Assembly: GCF_900112975.1 (NCBI RefSeq)
Contig: NZ_FONQ01000013.1
Span: 1-64,000, forward strand
DNA from: Flavobacterium xueshanense
GTDB taxonomy: Bacteria; Bacteroidota; Bacteroidia; Flavobacteriales; Flavobacteriaceae
Reading direction: 5' to 3'
Length of the DNA: 64,000 nt
The translations under genes and the position numbers were made by a program. Below are positions 1-6,478 of the stretch, piece after piece (within the stretch, counting starts at the first letter, position 1; each line of letters begins with the position of its first letter). The notes beneath the pieces are model-generated. The model was given only the letters and a program-made list of their open reading frames with translations, made no database searches and had not been told where the DNA came from.

Positions 1-7
1 AAGAAAA

Positions 8-37
8 AAACCTCGAAAGTTTTTACTTCCGAGGTTA
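8..37 (-). terminator. Rho-independent terminator of the L,D-transpeptidase gene
   Basis: An 11-bp stem (AACCTCGGAAG with its near-complement, one G-U pair) and a 6-nt loop is followed on the minus strand by a T-run. It lies about 80 bp past the stop codon of the minus-strand gene that ends at 117. Confidence 0.75.
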
Positions 38-116
38 ATAATTAGTGTAATTTTAAAATCTAATTCGTGTCAACTTTTTTCAGGACTAGACATACAGATA
101 AAAATAAATGAACTGA

Positions 117-650
117 TTATTGGTAAGCATACACTAACGAACCATCTTTTATTAAGTCAATCAGAGTGTTAGCATTGTGATCCGGAACAGAAAAGCAACC
201 CAAGCTGAATTTGCTATACATTCTTTTAGAAGAATGAACCACAATATTTCTTTTTAAAGCATTCGAATTTTTATCACTTTCTAGGCCGTTTAGTTTTAAT
301 GAATAGCCCCACATTCCTTTATACGTTTGTAGGGTTACGTAACATCCTAATGAAGTTGCGTTGCTTCCTACATTATTACTAAAAGATTGAGGTTTTAATC
401 CTGTTCCAGAGCCGGATCCATGATCAACATTAGTGGTCAGGAGTATTTTACTATTTTTTAAATCAATAACGTAAAGTCGGGATTCCTCTATTGATTTTGA
501 AAAATCGATTAGGGTTATGATGTTTTTATTTTTGGCTTTATAGCCCCATTTTGTTTGTATTTCGTTTGCCTTTTTTACAATTTCGTCATTTCCTTGTGCC
601 GCAATAAAATTAAAAGAGCATAAAAGAATTAATAGTAATGTCTTTTTCAT
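117..650 (-). CDS. Secreted murein L,D-transpeptidase catalytic domain family protein
   Basis: This 177-residue protein starts with a signal peptide (about residues 1-18, ending FIAAQ), so it should act in the periplasm. The body matches the YkuD-like (YkuD_2) group: a conserved His at about 139 in VVHSS and the S-x-G-C motif SLGC with the likely catalytic Cys152. Enzymes of this fold make or edit 3-3 cross-links in peptidoglycan or attach lipoproteins to it. The gene stands alone, with a terminator after it and about 260 bp of upstream sequence shared with the divergent ABC-F gene. The catalytic residues support the family call; the exact substrate cannot be read from the sequence. Confidence 0.85.
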   Translation of the reverse strand: MKKTLLLILLCSFNFIAAQGNDEIVKKANEIQTKWGYKAKNKNIITLIDFSKSIEESRLYVIDLKNSKILLTTNVDHGSGSGTGLKPQSFSNNVGSNATSLGCYVTLQTYKGMWGYSLKLNGLESDKNSNALKRNIVVHSSKRMYSKFSLGCFSVPDHNANTLIDLIKDGSLVYAYQ

Positions 651-721
651 AGAATTCTTTTTAGAGTATTTTCAATAATTTGAATAATTCAAGTGTGTTA
701 TTTTAGTATCAGTTTAGTTTT

Positions 722-735
722 TTCAAACGTTTGAA
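722..735. promoter_or_regulatory. 14-bp perfect palindrome in divergent intergenic region
   Basis: TTCAAACGTTTGAA is a perfect palindrome about 70 bp upstream of the L,D-transpeptidase start and 175 bp upstream of the ABC-F start. It could be an operator for either gene. No regulator is known, and such palindromes also occur by chance in A+T-rich DNA. Confidence 0.3.
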
Positions 736-831
736 TATCAAATGTAAAACTATGAAAAAAGAATATTATTGTTGGTCGAATAAATTTTATATTTCAATGT
801 TTTAAAATTTTTATTGTTGTAAATTATTCAA

Positions 832-861
832 TTGGCTTCTTACTGAATTAATCTATATTTG
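832..861 (+). promoter_or_regulatory. Bacteroidota-type promoter of the ABC-F gene
   Basis: TTG at 832-834 and TATATTTG at 854-861 are separated by 19 bp, matching the -33 TTG / -7 TAnnTTTG promoter known for Bacteroidota primary sigma factors. The ABC-F start codon lies 49 bp downstream of the -7 element. Confidence 0.7.
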
Positions 862-909
862 CATTTTTAAAATCTGATAATCCAATTATCTAAAAATCTT
901 ATAATCTAA

Positions 910-2544
910 ATGATTACAGTTAACGATATTTCGGTGCAATTTGGCGGCACTGCACTTTTTAGCGATGTTTCTTTTGCTATAAATGAAAATGATAAAATTG
1001 CCCTTATGGGTAAAAATGGAGCCGGAAAATCGACGCTTCTTAAAATTATTGCAGGTCAAAGCAAACCTTCGACAGGAAATATTTCGGCACCAAAAGATGC
1101 TGTTGTGGCCTATTTGCCTCAGCATTTATTAACTACGGACGGAGCAACGGTGATGGAAGAAACGTCAAAAGCGTTTGGTGAGATTTTCCAAATGAAAGCA
1201 GAGATTGATGAAATCAATGAGCAATTGACGATTCGTACCGATTATGAAAGTGATGCTTACATGAAATTAATCGAAAGAGTTTCTGACTTAAGTGAGAAAT
1301 TCTATGCGATAGAAGAAGTAAATTATGAAGCCGAAGTTGAAAAAATTCTAATCGGTTTGGGATTTGTTCGCGAAGATTTTAGTCGTCAAACTTCAGAATT
1401 TTCTGGAGGATGGAGAATGCGAATCGAATTGGCCAAAATCCTCTTGCAAAAACCAGACTTAATACTACTGGATGAGCCAACCAACCACATGGATATTGAA
1501 AGTATTCAATGGCTGGAAGACTTCTTGATTAATTCAGCGAAAGCTGTTGTTGTGATTTCTCACGACAGGGCTTTTGTTGACAATATTACGAATCGTACAA
1601 TAGAGGTAACAATGGGAAGAATTTATGACTATAAAGCCAAATATTCTCATTATTTAGAACTTAGAAAAGACAGAAGAATTCATCAGCAAAAGGCGTATGA
1701 CGAGCAACAACGAATGATTGCCGATAACAGGACTTTTATCGATCGTTTTAAAGGAACATTTTCTAAAACGGATGCCGTTCAGTCTCGTGTTAAAATGTTA
1801 GAAAAACTGGTTATTGTTCAGGTTGATGAGGTGGATACTTCTGCTTTAAAACTAAAATTTCCCCCAGCAGCCCGTTCCGGACAATATCCTGTGATTGTTA
1901 AAGATTTGTCAAAATCGTATGGCGATCATGTTGTTTTTTCGAATGCAAATATGGTGATTGAAAGAGGTGAAAAAGTAGCTTTCGTAGGGAAAAATGGGGA
2001 AGGAAAATCGACGATGATCAAAGCCATTATGAAAGAAATTGAAATAAATGGCGGTAATTTAGAAATTGGTCATAACGCAAAAATTGGTTATTTTGCCCAA
2101 AACCAAGCTTCATTGTTAGATGAAAATGCCACTATTTTTGAAACCATTGATGATATTGCAGTGGGTGATGTTCGAACTAAAATCAAAGATATTCTGGGCG
2201 CTTTCATGTTTCATGGAGATGATGTTACCAAAAAAGTAAAAGTGCTTTCAGGTGGGGAAAAAACGCGTTTGGCGATGATAAAATTATTGTTGGAACCAGT
2301 CAATTTATTGATTCTGGATGAGCCTTCGAATCACTTGGATATGAAAACCAAAGACATTATCAAAGATGCTTTGCGCGATTTTGACGGAACCTTGATTTTA
2401 GTTTCTCACGACAGGGATTTCCTGGACGGGTTAGCGACAAAGGTTTTTGAATTTGGAAACAAAAGAGTAGTAGAACATTTTGAAGATATTGCCGGTTTCT
2501 TAGCCAATAAGAAAATGGAAAGCATGCGAGAGATAGAAAAATAA
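910..2544 (+). CDS. ABC-F family ATPase (ribosome-associated type)
   Basis: This 544-residue soluble protein has two ABC nucleotide-binding domains in tandem and no membrane segments, the ABC-F layout. Domain 1 has Walker A GKNGAGKST (about 34-42), signature SGGWRMR and Walker B LILLDEPTNHMD. Domain 2 has GKNGEGKST, signature LSGGEKTR and LLILDEPSNHLD. The basic linker between them (YSHYLELRKDRR region) corresponds to the tRNA-interacting segment of this family. Members bind the ribosomal E site and help stalled or early translation complexes; some give antibiotic resistance. The length is normal for the YbiT/EttA-like groups. Nothing nearby points to antibiotic resistance, so a housekeeping translation role is more likely. 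Confidence 0.93.
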   Translation: MITVNDISVQFGGTALFSDVSFAINENDKIALMGKNGAGKSTLLKIIAGQSKPSTGNISAPKDAVVAYLPQHLLTTDGATVMEETSKAFGEIFQMKAEIDEINEQLTIRTDYESDAYMKLIERVSDLSEKFYAIEEVNYEAEVEKILIGLGFVREDFSRQTSEFSGGWRMRIELAKILLQKPDLILLDEPTNHMDIESIQWLEDFLINSAKAVVVISHDRAFVDNITNRTIEVTMGRIYDYKAKYSHYLELRKDRRIHQQKAYDEQQRMIADNRTFIDRFKGTFSKTDAVQSRVKMLEKLVIVQVDEVDTSALKLKFPPAARSGQYPVIVKDLSKSYGDHVVFSNANMVIERGEKVAFVGKNGEGKSTMIKAIMKEIEINGGNLEIGHNAKIGYFAQNQASLLDENATIFETIDDIAVGDVRTKIKDILGAFMFHGDDVTKKVKVLSGGEKTRLAMIKLLLEPVNLLILDEPSNHLDMKTKDIIKDALRDFDGTLILVSHDRDFLDGLATKVFEFGNKRVVEHFEDIAGFLANKKMESMREIEK

Positions 2545-2567
2545 TTTTGTTGGAATCTTTATAAATC

Positions 2568-2605
2568 AAAAAGCGGCTGTATTTTTAGAATACATCCGCT
2601 TTTTG
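2568..2605. terminator. Bidirectional terminator
   Basis: A 14-bp stem (AAAAAGCGGCTGTA with one mismatch) flanks a 9-nt loop. It has A/T runs on both sides and sits between the convergent ABC-F gene and the small acetyltransferase-like gene. Confidence 0.8.
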
Positions 2606-2908
2606 TTACAGTCTAATTCCCGGAGGAAGCAACTCTTTGTAAACAGGATTTTTTTTAAAAAACACTACTATTTTTGGAAGAATAGGAACCACTTTCAATT
2701 TTCGTTCAATCGCAATTTCCATTATATTTTTCAGAAAATTAGAAATAAATTCTTCATCTTCGAACGTTTCAGGAACATTTATTTTGGTTAAAAATATCTT
2801 TTTTTCCTGAAAAGAATATTCAACAGAAACTAATCCTTGATCGACTAGAGTTTCAAATTGTCTTGAAAAAGTATTGTCTTTGATTTCCATAGTGCTTGCT
2901 GCATCCAT
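2606..2908 (-). CDS. Small GNAT-like N-acetyltransferase (YidJ/YjdJ type)
   Basis: The 100-residue protein has the compact layout of the Gcn5-related small acetyltransferases: a short N-terminal beta hairpin, an acidic segment around FEDEEF, then a helix followed by KLKVVPILPKIVVFFKKNP (about residues 73-91). In the family that last part reads 'R-G-L-K-V-V-P-x-C-P-F-V-x-x-Y-I-x-x-H-P-x-Y'. The usual acetyl-CoA pyrophosphate loop (RGKGIG type) is not obvious, so activity is uncertain. It is 5 bp downstream of pirin on the same strand and is probably co-transcribed with it. Confidence 0.55.
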   Translation of the reverse strand: MDAASTMEIKDNTFSRQFETLVDQGLVSVEYSFQEKKIFLTKINVPETFEDEEFISNFLKNIMEIAIERKLKVVPILPKIVVFFKKNPVYKELLPPGIRL

Positions 2909-2913
2909 AATAA

Positions 2914-3636
2914 TTAACTCTGATTCATTGGTACCTCTACCAAAAGTATTTTTGATTTGGAACTGATCTTGATTTCAAATGCGTCAAGATCTGTAATTCC
3001 CATGGCATCTCTTGCCTTCAAAACGTTGTTGTTAACCTCTATTTTGCCTTCAATCAAAAATAAATAAATACCGTTTTTAGGAATTTTTACTTTGTAAGTA
3101 ACGCTGGTATTGCTGTCGAATATTCCTAAATGGAAATAGGTTTTCTGGTAAACCCAAAGTGCGTTGCCATCATTTTGATCATTTGGCGAAACAATGTTTA
3201 CAAAGGTATTGATTTGATTCTCAATATCAAATGATTTCTGGTCGTATCTTGGTGACACGTTTTCTATGTCAGGAAAAACCCATAGTTGTAAAGTTTTTGC
3301 CTCTTCTTTCTGACTCGCATTCATTTCAGAATGTTCCACTCCGGATCCTGCACTCATCACTTGGACTTCTCCAAAACGAATAACGCCTTCATTTCCCATA
3401 CTATCCTGGTGCTTTAAGCCGCCTTCGAGTGGAATGGTAATGATTTCCATATTGGCGTGACCATGAGTACCAAAACCTGTACCGCCAGCAATGGTGTCAT
3501 CATTTAAAACGCGTAACATTCCAAATTGTAAACGCTCAGGGTTGAAATAATTGCCGAACGAAAAAGAGAAATTGGCTTTAAGCCATCCAAAATCGGCATT
3601 ACCTCTTGTATTTGATTCAAATAGTTGCGTTGTCAT
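2914..3636 (-). CDS. Pirin family protein
   Basis: This 240-residue bicupin protein carries the pirin metal site in its N-terminal cupin: His58, His60 (THGH), His102 and Glu104 (EHSE). That matches the four iron ligands of pirins. Bacterial pirins act variously as quercetin 2,3-dioxygenases, as redox-sensing regulators, or in central metabolism; the sequence does not tell which. The length is at the short end for the family, with a reduced second cupin. It heads a short minus-strand unit with the GNAT-like gene and diverges from an alpha/beta hydrolase gene. Confidence 0.9.
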   Translation of the reverse strand: MTTQLFESNTRGNADFGWLKANFSFSFGNYFNPERLQFGMLRVLNDDTIAGGTGFGTHGHANMEIITIPLEGGLKHQDSMGNEGVIRFGEVQVMSAGSGVEHSEMNASQKEEAKTLQLWVFPDIENVSPRYDQKSFDIENQINTFVNIVSPNDQNDGNALWVYQKTYFHLGIFDSNTSVTYKVKIPKNGIYLFLIEGKIEVNNNVLKARDAMGITDLDAFEIKISSKSKILLVEVPMNQS

Positions 3637-3692
3637 AAATTATTGATAATATAAAGTAAAAAGCGGATGGGTTTTGAATAAAAAAAATTAAT

Positions 3693-3714
3693 TTTATACA
3701 AAATTCGGTATAAA
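3693..3714. promoter_or_regulatory. Inverted repeat between divergent pirin and hydrolase genes
   Basis: TTTATAC and GTATAAA are perfect complements separated by 8 bp, midway between the divergent pirin start (3636) and the hydrolase start (3751). The position and symmetry suggest an operator serving both genes. No regulator is identified. Confidence 0.35.
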
Positions 3715-3750
3715 AAGACTAAATTTTGTTATAAAATCGTTAAAACAATT

Positions 3751-4419
3751 ATGAGTAAAATCCCCGTTTATCTAATGCCTGGTTTGGCGTCAAGTGCTGC
3801 TATTTTTGAGCTTATTGTACTTCCCGAAGCCACATTTGAAATCCATTTATTAGAGTGGGAAATTCCGCTGGACAATGAATCATTGACGCATTATGCCCAG
3901 AGAATTACGAAAAAAATAAAGCATAAACATCCCGTTTTGATTGGTGTTTCTTTTGGTGGAATCTTAGTTCAGGAAATGGCAAAATATGTGGACGCACGCA
4001 AAGTTATCATTATTTCGAGTGTACGGTGTAATTCTGAATTTCCTCGAAGATTGAAAATTGCTAAAACCACCAAAGCGTATAAACTCATTCCGATGAGTTT
4101 ATTTGCAAATATCGAAAGTCTGGCTAAGTTTTCTTTTGGTGAAAAAGTAAATCAACGGCTCAAATTATATGAAAAATTCCTTTCCGTTAGGGATATTCGG
4201 TATTTGAATTGGGCTGTGGAGCAAGTAATTTTATGGGATAGAACCATTGTTGATGAAAACGTAATTCACATTCACGGTGATGCGGATGATGTTTTTCCTA
4301 TAAAATATATCAAGGATTGTATCGTTGTAAAAGGCGGGACGCACATTATGATTTTGAATAAATACAAATGGTTGAACGAAAATTTGCCTTCGATTATATT
4401 GGGCACAGAAATGAAGTAA
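3751..4419 (+). CDS. Alpha/beta hydrolase fold protein
   Basis: The 222-residue protein shows the hydrolase fold: an oxyanion-region motif PGLASS near residue 11, nucleophile elbow GVSFGG with Ser67, a late acid in HGDADD, and a catalytic His in GGTHIMI near the C-terminus. It has no signal peptide, so it is cytoplasmic. The substrate is unknown; small esterases and lipases of this type are common in Flavobacteria. It ends 18 bp before the lytic transglycosylase gene and may be co-transcribed with it. Confidence 0.8.
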   Translation: MSKIPVYLMPGLASSAAIFELIVLPEATFEIHLLEWEIPLDNESLTHYAQRITKKIKHKHPVLIGVSFGGILVQEMAKYVDARKVIIISSVRCNSEFPRRLKIAKTTKAYKLIPMSLFANIESLAKFSFGEKVNQRLKLYEKFLSVRDIRYLNWAVEQVILWDRTIVDENVIHIHGDADDVFPIKYIKDCIVVKGGTHIMILNKYKWLNENLPSIILGTEMK

Positions 4420-4437
4420 TCGCACTTTTCTAACTAT

Positions 4438-5355
4438 ATGAAAGGTATAAAAATGAAAAAGATGAAATTAATTAATAAAGTGGTTGTAATAACTACCGTA
4501 GTATTTGTGAGTGGGATATTTGTTTTTGCTACGACAAATGATGCAAAACAAAAAAGTATTAAAGGTGAAACTGTTTCTATTTTTCCTGTGAAATTAGACT
4601 TTGCCGGAGAGGAAACACCATTAAAAATATCAGATGTTAAGGAACGATTTGATCGGGAATTGCTGGTGAATGTGAATTTACACGCTTCCACAATTTTAGC
4701 GATAAAAAGAGCAAATCGCGCTTTTCCGGTAATTGAGCCTATTTTGAAAAAGAATGGTATTCCGGACGATTTTAAATACTTGGCAGTGATTGAAAGCGGA
4801 TTGGTGAATGCAGTTTCGCCGGCAGGAGCAAGAGGTATTTGGCAATTTATGCCGGAAACGGCCAAAGAACGCGGAATGGAAGTGACTGAAAATGTAGATC
4901 AGCGCTATGACCTTGAAAAATCAACGGAAGCGGCTTGCAGTTATTTTTTGAGTGCCAAAGGAAAATTTGGAAGCTGGACTTTGGCGGCAGCGTCATACAA
5001 TGGTGGAATGTCAGGTATCAATAAACAAATTGGAATCCAAAAAGTGTCTGACTATTATGATTTGCTGCTTACGGAAGAAACGTCTCGCTATGTTTTTAGG
5101 ATTTTAGCTTTGAAAGAAATCATGGAAAATCCGGTAAAATATGGGTTTGTGATTGCTTCCGAAAATTTATATCAAACTTTGCCAACCCGAAAAATAAAAA
5201 TTGACAGTTCGATTACAGACTTGGCTGATTTCGCAAAAAGTCAAGGAATTAACTATAAGATTTTGAAGATTCACAATCCTTGGCTTAGAGAAACAAAATT
5301 AATAAATGACACTGGTAAAAAATATCAGATCGAAATTCCTTTGAACGGGTATTAG
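4438..5355 (+). CDS. Secreted lytic transglycosylase (MltD-like SLT domain)
   Basis: This 305-residue protein has an N-terminal hydrophobic segment (about residues 12-31). The SLT lysozyme-like domain has catalytic Glu119 in AVIES, followed by SPAGARGIWQFMP and later AAASYNGG, the standard motifs of family 1 lytic transglycosylases. It should cleave peptidoglycan to 1,6-anhydro-MurNAc products in the periplasm. The C-terminal part (TLPTRKIKIDSSITDLADFAKSQG type) resembles a LysM-like or linker region without a clear repeat. Met6 (MKKMKLINK, position 4453) is an equally good start and gives a more typical signal sequence. Confidence 0.88.
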   Translation: MKGIKMKKMKLINKVVVITTVVFVSGIFVFATTNDAKQKSIKGETVSIFPVKLDFAGEETPLKISDVKERFDRELLVNVNLHASTILAIKRANRAFPVIEPILKKNGIPDDFKYLAVIESGLVNAVSPAGARGIWQFMPETAKERGMEVTENVDQRYDLEKSTEAACSYFLSAKGKFGSWTLAAASYNGGMSGINKQIGIQKVSDYYDLLLTEETSRYVFRILALKEIMENPVKYGFVIASENLYQTLPTRKIKIDSSITDLADFAKSQGINYKILKIHNPWLRETKLINDTGKKYQIEIPLNGY

Positions 5356-5430
5356 CTGTTTTTTTGAATCATATAAGGCATTCAATGAAATTTAGATAGA
5401 ATTTTAAGCACACGAATTACTGGGATAAAA

Positions 5431-5460
5431 AAAGGGTTAAATGTGTATCATTTGACCCTT
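5431..5460. terminator. Bidirectional terminator
   Basis: AAGGGTTAAATG pairs with CATTTGACCCTT (one G-U) around a 5-nt loop, preceded by an A-run. It separates the convergent lytic transglycosylase gene and the TPR membrane protein gene. Confidence 0.75.
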
Positions 5461-5480
5461 ATTCAATAAGTATAAAAAAA

Positions 5481-5996
5481 TTATATTTTTTTCATTTGTT
5501 CTTTCATCATGACAATCTGGTCTTTCAACATATTCTGTTTGTCTAATTTTTTAGCTTCATTCAATAAGGAAGTAGCCTCTAATTTTCTTCTGCGTGTCAT
5601 GGCAACTCCGGCTAAGTTTAATTTGGCTACAGCCAAATCCATATCCATTGATAATCCTAACTCAATTGCTTTTCTGAAATATTTTTCTGCTTTGTTGATA
5701 TTTGTTTGTGAAAGCATAATTCCGTGCAAATAATTGAAATAGCCTTGTTGTTTTTGTACTAAAGCTGTTTCGGGGTTTTTGATGTACGCCAACCATTTTT
5801 TGGCACCTTCAAAATCTTGTTTTCTTAGTTTTAAGAAAGCCAATAAGATGAATTCGTTTTTGAAGTAAAGGAATATAGGAATTGCACTTAATAATATTAG
5901 GAAGATTCCATTACCGATATTGCTTTCTGTGAATTGCCAAATGCCAGTAGCGATGATAAGTCCGGCGATAATAAGTTTGATATTTCTGTGAAACAT
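5481..5996 (-). CDS. TPR-containing membrane protein of unknown function
   Basis: The 171-residue protein has two hydrophobic membrane segments near the N-terminus (about residues 7-24 and 27-45), then a cytoplasmic or periplasmic helical part with at least two tetratricopeptide-like units (GYFNYLHGIMLSQTNINKAEKYFRKAIELG and AKLNLAGVAMTRRRKLEATSLL regions). TPRs serve as protein-binding scaffolds. The gene diverges from rpmH. No enzymatic motif is seen and I do not recognise a specific function. Confidence 0.75.
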   Translation of the reverse strand: MFHRNIKLIIAGLIIATGIWQFTESNIGNGIFLILLSAIPIFLYFKNEFILLAFLKLRKQDFEGAKKWLAYIKNPETALVQKQQGYFNYLHGIMLSQTNINKAEKYFRKAIELGLSMDMDLAVAKLNLAGVAMTRRRKLEATSLLNEAKKLDKQNMLKDQIVMMKEQMKKI

Positions 5997-6059
5997 AGTG
6001 TGATTATTTTAAGATCACAAATATAGTAAAATGAAATGAAAATATTTTTACAAAACTAC

Positions 6060-6089
6060 TTGTGAGAAAAAAAAGTCTTTGTATATTTG
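6060..6089 (+). promoter_or_regulatory. Promoter of rpmH
   Basis: TTG (6060-6062) and TATATTTG (6082-6089) are 19 bp apart, a full match to the Bacteroidota housekeeping promoter pattern. The predicted transcript start gives an rpmH leader of about 65 nt. Confidence 0.75.
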
Positions 6090-6159
6090 CACTCGGTTTT
6101 AGAATAACGGTTATTCAAAATAAGAAGACATATAAATAAGATTTTAAAGATACAAAGCA

Positions 6160-6321
6160 ATGAGCAAAAGAACGTTTCAACCATCGAAAAGAAAAAGAAG
6201 AAATAAGCACGGATTTATGGACAGAATGGCTTCTGCGAATGGAAGAAAAGTTCTTGCTAGAAGAAGAGCTAAAGGAAGACATAAATTGACTGTTTCTTGC
6301 GAACCAAGACACAAAAAATAA
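6160..6321 (+). CDS. rpmH: 50S ribosomal protein L34
   Basis: A 53-residue, very basic protein begins [19 protein letters not shown] and ends with a short tail (CEPRHKK), the L34 pattern. It is a component of the large ribosomal subunit. The length is typical of Bacteroidota, where L34 has a few extra C-terminal residues. It has its own promoter and a terminator about 20 bp after the stop codon, so it is monocistronic here. The usual partner rnpA is not adjacent. Confidence 0.97.
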   Translation: MSKRTFQPSKRKRRNKHGFMDRMASANGRKVLARRRAKGRHKLTVSCEPRHKK

Positions 6322-6340
6322 TGTTTGTATAAACATAAAT

Positions 6341-6369
6341 AAGGCGTTACTTTTTTTAGTATCGCCTTT
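6341..6369 (+). terminator. Terminator of rpmH
   Basis: AAGGCGTTACT pairs with AGTATCGCCTT around a T-rich loop, followed by T7. It starts 20 bp after the rpmH stop codon. Confidence 0.85.
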
Positions 6370-6478
6370 TTTTATACCTTTTCGTTAAAAAATGTTTAAG
6401 ATTTACAGTTAAAAGATTTGAGTTCAGTAATTTTAATCTTTTCAAAACAACAACTACACAACACAATATCACTATACA

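Noticed and set aside
910..2544. ABC-F gene considered as an antibiotic-resistance determinant
   Set aside because: No resistance-type leader peptide or mobile context; the sequence fits the housekeeping groups.
2603..2791. A 62-codon plus-strand frame
   Set aside because: It is antisense to the GNAT-like gene and has no coding features.
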